From Clostridium beijerinckii (GTDB lineage Bacteria > Bacillota > Clostridia > Clostridiales > Clostridiaceae), in NCBI RefSeq assembly GCF_018223745.1, contig NZ_CP073653.1, positions 4,638,001-4,702,000 of the forward strand: a DNA stretch of 64,000 nucleotides. The letters are read 5' to 3'. The translations under genes were made by a program, and so were the position numbers. This document shows positions 45,052 through 54,033 of this stretch, one piece after another (the first letter of the stretch is position 1; each line of letters starts with the position of its first letter). The notes under the pieces were generated by a model. The model saw only the letters and a list, made by a program, of their open reading frames with translations, had not been told where the DNA came from and made no database searches.

Positions 45052-45061
45052 AAGTCCTCAC

Positions 45062-46360
45062 CTACTTCTGATTAACGCTTATATTACTTCCATCGCCTTC
45101 AACTGTTACCCGTGGATCTGCTGAATCATCTCCACTTATATCTACATTTACTAGCCTATCCGTCTGATTTATTATCTTTAACTTAAGTTCTGATTTATCA
45201 TTTGAAGTAATCCTATTTTCACTCAGTACATTTAATACTATATTATCTGATGTTGGAATAAATTCCGCTCCATGCCCATCATAATTTGCTGGAAATGTTC
45301 CTTTTGAGGTTTTATATTTATAATAATATTTATCTCCTTCTTGAGTTAATATCATTTCTACATTTTCTGTTGAATTACTGTCCGCATAAACATAAGTTGT
45401 TCTTAAATCATCATTTGTTTTTCCTAGCATTATTGTAGGCAAGTCAGAATTTACAGATTTGACTGAGGCTACAAAATCACTAGTGTCCTTATTGTCATCT
45501 ATATTCCCGCTCGCTGCTCCTGTATTAAACGGTACACTTTTCCCATAAGTGTTATTTAAATCCCATTTTAAATAACTTTCTAGCTCATTATCAATCTTTG
45601 GAACTGAATAGATTTCAAGATTAATTGTTCCTTTTATAGTATCTATTGTGTCTTCACTTATTTTTAATGAATTTACTACAATTTTCTTTTCATTTTGTCC
45701 AATTGTATTTAATAATTTATTTAGTCCATCATAACTTCCCTCAAAGTCTACTTCACATTTCATGTATTGTACTGTATTCTTTTTATCTTTGGAGCCTCTT
45801 GCGTTTGAATAATTTTTAGTACTTGTCTTATTATTGCTATTGGAATCCTTAGCATTACTGCTGGTTTGACTTTGATTAGAATTATTTGAACTTACATAAT
45901 TCCGATTTGTATTGCTATTTTCTTTTGCACCTTCAGTTATATTATTATATTCATCAACTATTCCTTGTAGTGAACTTTCCGGCAAGGTTTCACTCTTCTT
46001 ATCTACAGTTTCTACACTATCAGAAACTATACGGTCAAATTTAATTCCTCCATCTAATCCACTATCTTTCAATAAAGTATCCAATTCTAATATTATGTGT
46101 TCTTCACTTATTGAAGGATAAAAAGGTAGTGATTCATCGCTTATTTTTGCTTTTAATATTTTTATATCACTTTTCCTATCTTCAATTGAATTTATTGTGC
46201 TCATAGTAGTAGTATATCTCTTTTCAAGTTCAATTTCTCGCTTAGTCTTTTCTTGAATAGACTTTATTTGATAAGAATATACGAATTGGTAGTATGCAAA
46301 ACCTACTATTATAATTCCTAAGATATATAACATTATTTTTTCTTTATTACTTATCTTCAT
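45062..46360 (-). CDS. pilO: PilO-like alignment complex protein
   Basis: 432 residues from ATG 46360, two bases past the pilN stop. One N-terminal membrane helix (IMLYILGIIIVGFAYYQFVY) is followed by a coiled coil and a periplasm-type domain, the PilO layout. It has an Asn/Ser-rich linker near residue 150 and a longer C-terminus than Gram-negative PilO (about 210). It should form the PilMNO platform with PilN. AAAGG at its start is a weak site, so translational coupling is likely. Confidence 0.75.
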   Translation of the reverse strand: MKISNKEKIMLYILGIIIVGFAYYQFVYSYQIKSIQEKTKREIELEKRYTTTMSTINSIEDRKSDIKILKAKISDESLPFYPSISEEHIILELDTLLKDSGLDGGIKFDRIVSDSVETVDKKSETLPESSLQGIVDEYNNITEGAKENSNTNRNYVSSNNSNQSQTSSNAKDSNSNNKTSTKNYSNARGSKDKKNTVQYMKCEVDFEGSYDGLNKLLNTIGQNEKKIVVNSLKISEDTIDTIKGTINLEIYSVPKIDNELESYLKWDLNNTYGKSVPFNTGAASGNIDDNKDTSDFVASVKSVNSDLPTIMLGKTNDDLRTTYVYADSNSTENVEMILTQEGDKYYYKYKTSKGTFPANYDGHGAEFIPTSDNIVLNVLSENRITSNDKSELKLKIINQTDRLVNVDISGDDSADPRVTVEGDGSNISVNQK

Positions 46361-46361
46361 A

Positions 46362-46919
46362 TTATTCAACATCCTTTAACACACATTTTATATCAAAGGA
46401 GTATTCTCCCTCTACTGCACCTGAACTATCTATTGAATTTACATAAACACTTTGCATTTTTGATAGCGAACTTAAATTATGCTTTAATTCTGCAACTGCA
46501 CTTCTATTTGTTGCTACACCTTTTATAGTTATTGTGTTATCTACTATGTCTAAGTTCTTAAATGAAAGTTCACTTGGTACTGTTGAACTTATATCCATTA
46601 ATAATATATCTGAAACATTATCTCTATTCTTAACAGATATCGCAACATCAGTAAGGGCACTGTCATATTGCTTTAATACAGTTATCTGTTTATTTACATC
46701 TTCTGCTTCTTTTAATTGCTCTTGAATTTCTGATGCAGATAATTTATTATTATAATCTTCTATACTTCTATTTAGCATAATTATTTTAACAGTATTAACT
46801 GCAAAAGTTCCAGTTATTAAAATTGCCACTATTATTATTGTTCCATATATATAACGCTTAAAATTTATTTTTTCTTTACTTTTCCCTTGGTAAGGTTTAA
46901 AAAAGTTTATATCTTTCAT
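46362..46919 (-). CDS. pilN: PilN-like alignment complex protein
   Basis: 185 residues: the N-terminal motif KDINFFKPYQ that docks on PilM, one membrane helix (IYGTIIIVAILITGTFAVNT), a coiled coil and the PilN/Fims fold (LSFKNLDIVDNTITIKGVA). AAGGAGGCGATGAA precedes the ATG. Links cytoplasmic PilM with PilO. Confidence 0.85.
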   Translation of the reverse strand: MKDINFFKPYQGKSKEKINFKRYIYGTIIIVAILITGTFAVNTVKIIMLNRSIEDYNNKLSASEIQEQLKEAEDVNKQITVLKQYDSALTDVAISVKNRDNVSDILLMDISSTVPSELSFKNLDIVDNTITIKGVATNRSAVAELKHNLSSLSKMQSVYVNSIDSSGAVEGEYSFDIKCVLKDVE

Positions 46920-46934
46920 TTCATCGCCTCCTTA

Positions 46935-48140
46935 TTAAAGTCTTATGACTGAACCTATGACATTTATAAAGTCATCAATAGGTTTACTATCGTCATTTGA
47001 CTTAAAGGCAATTTTAGAAAGTACTTTTCTTCTTGTTTTTATTCCAAGCTTTGTTGTCATATATTCTTCTATTCCTTTTAGTTTGGAACTTCCTCCAAAA
47101 ATAACTATATTAGTTACCTCATCCCCCATATTTTTATTCTTATAAAATTGAATTATCTTTTCTATTTTTTCTATCCAATCATCCACAATTTCTCTTACAT
47201 ATATGTTAATTGGTTCAAATGGTTCTTCTAAATCTATGTTTTTAAATTTGAAATTTTCTATCTCATCAGCCTTAATTCCGTTTCTTTCTAATAATATTTC
47301 GTCTATATCATTTCCACCAGCTTTTATCATTCTAGTAAAATCTAAATTCCTATTTTTATATATGTTAACATCGATAAAGCTTGCTCCCATATCAATAAAA
47401 GCAACTGAATCTTTTGGATTATATTCATATTCACTATTATTATCTATGCAATTAATAAACTTATTTATTGCATTATAGTTTACATCTAAAGCATGTGGCT
47501 TTAAATTTAATTTTATAAAAAAATCATAATATCCTCTAACTATTTTCTCTGGATATGCAATTACTCTTACATTAAGCTTTTCTGATCCATTTATTTCTTC
47601 TTCATTTAAAAGTTGTACTTGTAATATATAATCTTCTAAATTTATAGGTAAGTATTGTTGTATTTCATATCTTACCACAGTATCCATTTCTTCCTCTTCT
47701 ACTTTTGGAATTAAAATTTCTCTATTTATAATTAATGTAGAATTATTAGTACATATAGCATGTTTTGCTTTTATTCCATTTTCTTTTAATACTTGTCCTA
47801 ATTTAATGAATAACTCTTCCGATTTTTTTATTTCTCCATCTACAATGGCACCTTTAGGTGTTTTTATAGTAATATATCTATCTATAGTTAAATCTTCTTT
47901 ATAATATATTCCTTCAACTATCTTTATCATAGAACTTCCCATATCAAAGGCAATGACTTTTCTCTTTTTTTCTGGGGTGCTTATTTTATTTATTCTTTTA
48001 AAGCTTTTTGAGAATTTGACCTTTAAAGTTCCTAAGTCCATATTCATTAAAGCTTTAATATTAATTGACTCTCTATTTTCTTTAAAACTTGCGCCCCTAG
48101 TGTTTTTCTTGATTTCAGACTTATCCTTTTTCTTCATCAT
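46935..48140 (-). CDS. pilM: PilM, actin-like pilus assembly ATPase
   Basis: 401 residues from ATG 48140 (MMKKKDKSEIK), about ten bases after GGGGGG; further in-frame ATGs exist upstream (48185). The actin-like fold begins with VIAFDMGSSMIKIVEG near residue 63, with SVAFIDMGASFIDVNIY and VIFGGSSKLKGIEEYM later. A basic N-terminal extension of about 60 residues is unusual for PilM. Cytoplasmic partner of PilN. Confidence 0.85.
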   Translation of the reverse strand: MMKKKDKSEIKKNTRGASFKENRESINIKALMNMDLGTLKVKFSKSFKRINKISTPEKKRKVIAFDMGSSMIKIVEGIYYKEDLTIDRYITIKTPKGAIVDGEIKKSEELFIKLGQVLKENGIKAKHAICTNNSTLIINREILIPKVEEEEMDTVVRYEIQQYLPINLEDYILQVQLLNEEEINGSEKLNVRVIAYPEKIVRGYYDFFIKLNLKPHALDVNYNAINKFINCIDNNSEYEYNPKDSVAFIDMGASFIDVNIYKNRNLDFTRMIKAGGNDIDEILLERNGIKADEIENFKFKNIDLEEPFEPINIYVREIVDDWIEKIEKIIQFYKNKNMGDEVTNIVIFGGSSKLKGIEEYMTTKLGIKTRRKVLSKIAFKSNDDSKPIDDFINVIGSVIRL

Positions 48141-48252
48141 TCTCAACTTTCCCCCCATTTTTTCATTTTTATTATTTGTTTTCAAAACTAATAACTTTTT
48201 GCTTATATAATTTGATTTTATACAAGTATATTGCTATAAAATTTATATATAC

Positions 48253-48292
48253 TTTTATGTGTAGGTTATACTTGTAATTCCTACACATAAAA
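48253..48292 (-). promoter_or_regulatory. Perfect hairpin between pilA and pilM
   Basis: TTTTATGTGTAGG and its exact complement around 14 bases, without a T-run. It probably lets part of the transcripts stop or be stabilised after pilA, which would raise pilin level over that of the assembly proteins. Confidence 0.6.
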
Positions 48293-48323
48293 ATTAAGTT
48301 AATATTGATATAATTAATTAAAA

Positions 48324-48740
48324 TTATGATATTGTATCCTCATAATCCCCACCAGGTGTAGGCAGTATTTCAGTGTCTCCTGCCTTTACAGTGACTTCTC
48401 CGTCAGCACTAACGCTAGCTGAAAACGCATTGCCTTTTTCCGTTTTTGCTTTTGCTGTTGGAACTGTAGTAGTATCAAGCACATCTGTGAGAGTAACTGA
48501 ATCAGTGTCTAAGTCTATATCGCCATTTGCAACTGCTGCTGTAACTGCAGTTTGAATGTTCTTTGCTGTTGCTATGTCTGCCTTTACATTTGAATTTTCT
48601 CTTATTTGCCCAAATTTAGGAATAGCAATTGCAGCTAAAATTGCAATTATCGCTATAACTATAATTAATTCAACTAATGTAAATCCTTTCTTTTTTTTCT
48701 TTGTTGTTTGATTCATTTTCTTCGCCAATAATTGGTTCAT
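48324..48740 (-). CDS. pilA: Major type IV pilin PilA
   Basis: 138 residues. The leader ends KKKKKG and the mature protein starts FTLVELIIVIAIIAILAAIA, the classical N-methylated pilin helix with Glu5. The C-terminal part is small and Thr/Val/Asp-rich, with no cysteine pair. AGGAGGGATTTAAA precedes the ATG, the strongest site in the operon, as fits the major subunit. Lies between pilC and pilM. Confidence 0.93.
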   Translation of the reverse strand: MNQLLAKKMNQTTKKKKKGFTLVELIIVIAIIAILAAIAIPKFGQIRENSNVKADIATAKNIQTAVTAAVANGDIDLDTDSVTLTDVLDTTTVPTAKAKTEKGNAFSASVSADGEVTVKAGDTEILPTPGGDYEDTIS

Positions 48741-48815
48741 TTTAAATCCCTCCTGATTTCATATTATATATCTTAATGCACCCTGTAAATTAGCATATGC
48801 ATTAATTGCTTTTTA

Positions 48816-50018
48816 TTAAATCTGATTGTAGCTATCAAACATTGGTAACATTATAGAAGCCACCATAAATCCAATTATAAGTCCCATTATAACTATTAAA
48901 AGTGGTTCCATAAGTGCTACTGAAGTTTGAATTATTGAGTCTAACTCTTCATCATAAAAGTCTGCCGTTTTATTTAATATATCTTCTAAAGATCCTGTTT
49001 CTTCTCCTATTTTCACCATGGAATAAAGCATTTCTGGAAATATTCCACTTTCTCTCATAGATCCGTATAAACTTTCTCCTCTTACAACTTTATCTCTTAT
49101 TTTTAAAAGCTCAATTTCAGCAATTTTATTACCCGAAACTTCTGATACTATTCTTAATGCTTCTACAAGTGACAGTCCACTTGCTATTAAAGTTGACATA
49201 GTTCTTGTAAATCTTGATACTATAATCATCTGATTAAGTTTTTTAAGTACTGGTAGCTTTAACTTCAGATTACTCGAAAAATGTATACCTTCTTCACTTT
49301 TTAAGAATATATTAATTAAAAATACAGCCAACCCTATTACTATTATAATAATATACCAATAATTTTTAATTCCACTACTAAGGGCTAATAACAGTTTTGT
49401 TGACCATGGCAATACAGTGCCACTCTGTTCAAATATTTCGGTAAAAGTAGGCATTACATAAGTTAAAATAAATACCACTGCTCCAATAGAAACCATTCCT
49501 AATACTGTGGGATATATTAATGCACTTCTTACTTTATTTGAAATTTTATTTTCTTTTTCATAATTTGATGCCATTCTAAGCATTATGTCTTCTAAATTAC
49601 CACTCGCTTCTCCTGAAGCCACTAAAGATACTAAAAGATCTGGAAATACATCTTTATGCTTTCTCATGGATTCTGATAAAACTTCACCTTTTGCCACATC
49701 ATCATTTATTTCTTTAGTGGCTTGTCTTAATTTTTGATTTTCAACTTGTGAACTTAATATATCCAAACATGTTAGAATTGGAACTCCTGCATTAAGCATT
49801 GTATAAAACTGTCTACAGAATACTGCCAGGTCTTTAAGTTTTACTTTCTTATTGAAATTCAAGGTAATATTTGTACTTTCTACTACCTCTTCTACCTTTA
49901 ACGGATAGTATCCATTACCTGAAATAAAATCAATAACTTCATCTCTAGAATCCGCTTCATAGCTTCCTTCTATTTTTTCTCCATCTGGGTTCATCGCTCT
50001 GTATTTAAATTTTGCCAT
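48816..50018 (-). CDS. pilC: Type IV pilus inner membrane protein PilC
   Basis: 400 residues with two GspF domains. They include LAVFCRQFYTMLNAGVPILTCL and VASGEASGNLEDIMLRMA in the first, and RFTRTMSTLIASGLSLVEAL and VKIGEETGSLEDIL in the second. Three to four membrane segments. It is the membrane platform for the PilB motor. AAAGGAAGGTGATTAT precedes the ATG. Confidence 0.95.
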   Translation of the reverse strand: MAKFKYRAMNPDGEKIEGSYEADSRDEVIDFISGNGYYPLKVEEVVESTNITLNFNKKVKLKDLAVFCRQFYTMLNAGVPILTCLDILSSQVENQKLRQATKEINDDVAKGEVLSESMRKHKDVFPDLLVSLVASGEASGNLEDIMLRMASNYEKENKISNKVRSALIYPTVLGMVSIGAVVFILTYVMPTFTEIFEQSGTVLPWSTKLLLALSSGIKNYWYIIIIVIGLAVFLINIFLKSEEGIHFSSNLKLKLPVLKKLNQMIIVSRFTRTMSTLIASGLSLVEALRIVSEVSGNKIAEIELLKIRDKVVRGESLYGSMRESGIFPEMLYSMVKIGEETGSLEDILNKTADFYDEELDSIIQTSVALMEPLLIVIMGLIIGFMVASIMLPMFDSYNQI

Positions 50019-50033
50019 ATAATCACCTTCCTT

Positions 50034-50160
50034 TCAATGCACAGTTTACAATTAACAATGCAGAATTAATAATGAAATTTCGTTAGAATTTCTTAATATA
50101 TTTTTAAGTCCATTAAGAACCTGCCCTTCATCGAAAATAATTCATTGTTAATTGTCATTG
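50034..50160. repeat. Small intergenic repeat with inverted ends, fused to the pilB 3' end
   Basis: Starts CAATGCACAG, then ACAATTAACAATGCAGAATT, and ends with AATTCATTGTTAATTGTCATTG, its imperfect inverted copy. The right end includes the last codons and stop of pilB. Related to the ends of the element at 3205-3535 and the repeat at 19930. Confidence 0.6.
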
Positions 50161-51842
50161 GATAGCGTTACTATTGTTGCTAGTTCTTCTATTGTTGTCA
50201 TTCCATTTAGCACCAGATCCTTACATTCACTTTCTAAAGTTTTCATGCCATTTTCTATTGAAATATCTCTTATAATATCTGAATTTTCACCTGAATTTAT
50301 AGCTTCTCTATGTTTTCTTGTCACTTCCATAATTTCGTAAATACCAATTCTTCCTGAATACCCGGTATTATTACAATATCCACAGCCTGTACCTTTATAT
50401 AGAGTTAAAGTCTCGCTTATATTTCTTTCTAAAACCTCTTTCTCATATTTACTAGCTTCATACGCTTCCTTACAGTTATTGCATATTTTTCTTACTAATC
50501 TTTGCGCAATAACTCCAACAACAGAAGTTGAAACCAAATAAGGCTTAATTCCCATATCTACAAGCCTTATTATTGATGAGGGCGCATCATTTGTATGAAG
50601 AGTACTTAAAACCAAATGCCCTGTTATAGCTGCTCTAGTAGCTATTTCAGCTGTTTCCTCATCTCTAATTTCTCCAATCATTATAATATCTGGATCTTGC
50701 CTTAATATACTTCTTAGCCCACTTGCAAAAGTTAACCCTGCTTTTTCATTTACGCTTACTTGGTTGATTCCATTCATGGTATATTCTACTGGATCTTCTA
50801 CTGTAATTATGTTTACACTATTAGAGTTCAATTCATTTAATATTGAATACAGAGTTGTAGATTTACCGCTTCCTGTAGGTCCTGTAACTAATATAATTCC
50901 GTGAGGATTTCCTATTATTCTATTTAATCTATGAATATTTTCTTCACTCATTCCAAGCTGCTTTTTATTTAATATCGCTCCATTGGTGTTTAAAATTCTT
51001 ATTACAATCTTTTCGCCATTAACCACTGGAAGTATGGATACTCTAAGGTCCACTTGAGCTCCATCAACCTCGAACATTATCCTTCCATCTTGAGGTATTC
51101 TTTTTTCTGCTATATTAAGACCCGCAAGTATTTTTATTCTTGTAACTAAAGGTCCTAAACTTTCTATCCCAAGTGTATTAACGGTCTGAAGCTTTCCATC
51201 TATTCTATACCTTATTCTTATTTCATTTTCAAATGGTTCTATATGAATATCGGAAGTTTTCATTTCTACTGAATTTTTAAACAGGTAATCCACCATTTTA
51301 ACTACTGGTGCACTATTAACTTCGCTCATTTCATCTATGGCTTGTTTACTATTTTTGACTGCTTTAGTACTTTCTTTTGCCAGTTGAATAGCAGCATTGT
51401 TAACCTGCTGACTACTATAATATATTCCTATAAATTTCTTTATATCCGCTTTTCTAGATATAAACGACTCTATGTCAAATCCTGTTGATATTGCAACATC
51501 ATCAATAGCAAAGATATTAAGTGGGTCTGCGAGGGCCACTTTAATCTTATTGTTATCAAATCCAAATGGGATCAATAAGTATTTATCACACAAATTTTGA
51601 GGAATTAATGTAATTGCTTTTCTATCAAAATTTATTGTGTTTAAATCTACTTTTTTAATTCCTGTCTGTTGTTCTATTGCTTCTATTATATCTTCTTCAG
51701 TTATAATTTTACTATCGAGTAGTATTTCTCCTAGTTTCTTCCCTAGTGTCCTTTGAGACTTTAATGCTTCTTGCAATTGATATCCTGTAATTTTCCCCGC
51801 ATTTACAAGAATGTTACCTAGTCTTCTTTTCTCAGTTGCCAT
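50148..51842 (-). CDS. pilB: Type IV pilus assembly ATPase PilB
   Basis: 564 residues from ATG 51842 (MATEKRRLGNIL), seven bases after AAAGGTGAG; a GTG at 51854 lies inside that site. MshEN-type N-terminal domain, then Walker A GPTGSGKST near residue 320, the Asp box and Walker B region DPDIIMIGEIRDEETAEIA, His box HLVLSTLHTNDA, and the zinc site CNNCKEAYE ... GCGYCNNTGYSG. It powers pilus extension. Its last residues (SNDN) are encoded in a repeat element. Confidence 0.96.
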   Translation of the reverse strand: MATEKRRLGNILVNAGKITGYQLQEALKSQRTLGKKLGEILLDSKIITEEDIIEAIEQQTGIKKVDLNTINFDRKAITLIPQNLCDKYLLIPFGFDNNKIKVALADPLNIFAIDDVAISTGFDIESFISRKADIKKFIGIYYSSQQVNNAAIQLAKESTKAVKNSKQAIDEMSEVNSAPVVKMVDYLFKNSVEMKTSDIHIEPFENEIRIRYRIDGKLQTVNTLGIESLGPLVTRIKILAGLNIAEKRIPQDGRIMFEVDGAQVDLRVSILPVVNGEKIVIRILNTNGAILNKKQLGMSEENIHRLNRIIGNPHGIILVTGPTGSGKSTTLYSILNELNSNSVNIITVEDPVEYTMNGINQVSVNEKAGLTFASGLRSILRQDPDIIMIGEIRDEETAEIATRAAITGHLVLSTLHTNDAPSSIIRLVDMGIKPYLVSTSVVGVIAQRLVRKICNNCKEAYEASKYEKEVLERNISETLTLYKGTGCGYCNNTGYSGRIGIYEIMEVTRKHREAINSGENSDIIRDISIENGMKTLESECKDLVLNGMTTIEELATIVTLSNDN

Positions 51843-51956
51843 TCTGTGTCTCACCTTTCCTATGATTTATAAATAAAATGCGGTATAACACCTTATAATC
51901 AGTATAAGTTTGCTATTTAATTTACACAAGTAAAGTTATTGTAAAAAAGTGTATCT

Positions 51957-52709
51957 TCACATTAACACATTCCAATAGATTTTTAATATTTCTGCTCCAT
52001 AGAGCATTGAAATCAAACTTCCTATTGCTATAAAAGGGCCAAATGCTATCTTTTCTTTTGCCTTCTTTAATTTTAGCGCTAAAACAATTATTCCTATTAT
52101 TCCACCCAGCACAATTGCTAGAAATAAGCCTAATAAAATCCCTTTAACTCCTAAGAACACTCCACACACAGCGGCAATTTCAATATCACCTTCACCCATT
52201 CCCCTTGTTAAAAACACTATTAATCCTATAATTATTGCTCCTAGTATTCCTCCTAGAATTAAATCCAGAACATTATTCTTATATAAAACATATTGTAATA
52301 ATATAAATAAAATGCCAACTATTCCTCCAAAAATCGTGGTGCTTGTAAATACGAACTGCGTATCAAAATCTATAGCACTAATTACGATTAAAAGAGATAC
52401 CAAAATACAATATTTTATAGTGATTAGATCTAATCCAAACTTTACATATACAATTAAATACATCAATCCATTTAAAATTTCTATAAAAGGGTATCTTATA
52501 GAGATTTTCTCACCACAATACCTACATCTTCCTCTAAGAAATATATAGCTAAATACAGGCACTAGATCTAGTGGATTTAAGTTATGTTTACAGGTTGTAC
52601 AATGGGATGGTGGGAATGCAATTGATTTTTCTATAGGAATTCTATAAATACAAACATTTAAAAAACTTCCTATAACTAGTCCTAAAATACATATTAATGT
52701 ATAATCCAA
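51957..52709 (-). CDS. pilD: Prepilin peptidase PilD
   Basis: About 250 residues. The zinc cysteines CTTCKH and CRYCGE, and the aspartates of the aspartic protease site (VISAIDFDTQFVF; TRGMGEGDIEIAAVCG) are present, with about seven membrane segments. I prefer TTG 52709 because AGAGGTGAT is placed four to five bases before it. ATG 52724 would put that site inside the gene. It cleaves and N-methylates prepilins. First gene of the operon. Confidence 0.9.
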   Translation of the reverse strand: MDYTLICILGLVIGSFLNVCIYRIPIEKSIAFPPSHCTTCKHNLNPLDLVPVFSYIFLRGRCRYCGEKISIRYPFIEILNGLMYLIVYVKFGLDLITIKYCILVSLLIVISAIDFDTQFVFTSTTIFGGIVGILFILLQYVLYKNNVLDLILGGILGAIIIGLIVFLTRGMGEGDIEIAAVCGVFLGVKGILLGLFLAIVLGGIIGIIVLALKLKKAKEKIAFGPFIAIGSLISMLYGAEILKIYWNVLM

Positions 52710-52729
52710 AAAATCACCTCTCATTGTAC

Positions 52730-52758
52730 ATTTTAATATTATTTAACTTTTTTGTAAA
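52730..52758 (-). promoter_or_regulatory. Promoter of the pilus operon
   Basis: Minus strand TTTACA (52753-52758), 17-base spacer, TAAAAT (52730-52735). It gives a very short leader before pilD. Confidence 0.65.
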
Positions 52759-52933
52759 CGTTGTTGTATATAAATTTGTATTTTATTCTCATTTTTTCAA
52801 AATATTTAATTAAAATTACATTAAGATAATAAAGATTCATTCTCTTATTTTAATCATAGTTAGAAAAAGTACATCTTCAATATATCTCCACTATATTTGT
52901 AAGTATATTACAAATTCTTTAAAAAAATATAAA

Positions 52934-52964
52934 AACCGGCCTTTATAAAATATAAAGGTCGGTT
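52934..52964 (-). terminator. Strong hairpin upstream of the pilus promoter
   Basis: AACCG-CCTTTATA / TATAAAGG-CGGTT with a three-base loop, followed by five T on the minus strand. No obvious minus-strand gene precedes it, so it may insulate the pilus operon. Confidence 0.75.
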
Positions 52965-53580
52965 GCACTACTAACTCACCATATATAAAGTGCCCAATTA
53001 AAATATATGGATCAAAGTTTCCTTATAACAAAATATACTTGTTTTTTCTTTTATTTCTTACATAACATATTAAATACAGCCAATATATGCCATAGTAATT
53101 ATACCATAATGATCATTATTGGGTCTATCTTGTTTAAAACTTTTTCTTCTAAAATATTATTAACAATTATTTACTGTACAGACCTACATTTTTTGTAATC
53201 TTTCATATATAATTTGGAATAATTGCCATATATATTTCTATTCCATAATACCATGTTTACAAAAATTTTACAACTATTGAATAACATTGTTAATCGCGTT
53301 TTACATATATACCAGAGGATCTTAGTTTCTACTTGTATCTTTAATAAATATTGATTTATATTAATAAACAACAAATATGCTTTAAATATCCCTTCTAAAT
53401 TTCATCTATTATAGTTTAAATGCTTTCTACTATAGATGCATATCTTTTTAAATTTCTATCATATATTTATCGTTATCTTGTAGTTCTTTACTAAGCTCCT
53501 AAATGTCGCTTAGCGATAATCTTTTTTCTTCATCTATCCTATAGCTTATAATTTATTAATTTTAATGTTTTAATTCACGA
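52965..53580. other. Gene-free region
   Basis: About 615 AT-rich bases. A 14-base palindrome ATAATGATCATTAT at 53106-53119 is the only clear motif. A 67-codon minus frame at 53171-53374 lacks a ribosome binding site and is not accepted. Confidence 0.55.
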
Positions 53581-53604
53581 AAACGTGATATAATATAAAT
53601 AAGA

Positions 53605-53631
53605 AAAGTTAGTGCTGCAAACACTAACTTT
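53605..53631 (-). terminator. Second hairpin after the small hydrophobic gene
   Basis: AAAGTTAGTG and CACTAACTTT around CTGCAAA. On the minus strand TTTTCTTATTT follows. On the plus strand it would be the 5' stem of the candidate antisense RNA. Confidence 0.6.
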
Positions 53632-53679
53632 CCCTAGAACGTTTTTAAGTTTAGGGCTATTAGATTTTTATTTGGTTAG

Positions 53680-53719
53680 AAAAAGAACGCTTAATCTTGG
53701 TCTGATGGGGCGTTCTTTT
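53680..53719. terminator. Bidirectional terminator overlapping the small gene's end
   Basis: AAAAGAACGC and GCGTTCTTTT with T-runs on both strands. The stop codon and last codons of the small gene form the loop, so convergent transcripts share this terminator. Confidence 0.8.
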
Positions 53720-53861
53720 CTGTTGTCTTAAAATTTATTTTAAAACCTTTTATGTTAACATCGAGATTAAACTCACAATTTTTAGAATTACTTCTTAAAG
53801 CTCTATTAATCAGTATAACTAATAGTATCAATATTGATATTATTAACAATCCAATTATCAC
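53691..53861 (-). CDS. Small hydrophobic protein, type I toxin-like
   Basis: 56 residues from GTG 53861, after AAGGGGGTGG. One membrane helix fills residues 1-19 (VIIGLLIISILILLVILIN), then a positively charged RALRSNSKN and a polar tail with NIKGFKINFKTTEKNAPSDQD at the end. Size and layout (membrane helix plus charged tail), own terminator and a convergent candidate RNA resemble type I toxins. It is too short for an ordinary holin. Family not certain. Confidence 0.65.
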   Translation of the reverse strand: MIIGLLIISILILLVILINRALRSNSKNCEFNLDVNIKGFKINFKTTEKNAPSDQD

Positions 53862-54033
53862 AATCTAATACCACCCCCTTAGACCATTATTTCTAACAGC
53901 CCAAGGCGGAAAACGCACAACCACCGTAACCCATCTTTACGGAATATAGGATTATTATAGCATTATTGTATTAGGATTAAAATAATTATTTACTAGAACA
54001 ATGACTTCAGTCTGAGGTCTTTATCCCTTAAAT

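Larger units (their letters stand above)
53601..53719 (+). ncRNA. Candidate antisense RNA convergent with the small toxin-like gene
   Basis: Plus strand TATAAT at 53589-53594 lies within TCACG-AAAA-CGTGA-TATAAT; the -35 is weak. The predicted RNA starts with hairpin AAAGTTAGTG/CACTAACTTT and ends at the bidirectional terminator 53680-53719. It would overlap the 3' end of the small gene on the other strand, as in type I toxin-antitoxin loci. Confidence 0.45.

Noticed and set aside
38667..52709. A PilT retraction ATPase in the pilus operon
   Set aside because: Only one secretion ATPase (pilB) is found here. If a pilT exists it is outside the window.
53106..53119. Fur or other operator at palindrome ATAATGATCATTAT
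   Set aside because: It resembles a Fur half-site pattern, but no promoter or iron gene is near and short AT-rich palindromes are common here.
53171..53374. 67-codon protein on the minus strand
   Set aside because: TTG-type start without ribosome binding site, composition like random AT-rich DNA, no hydrophobic or family pattern.
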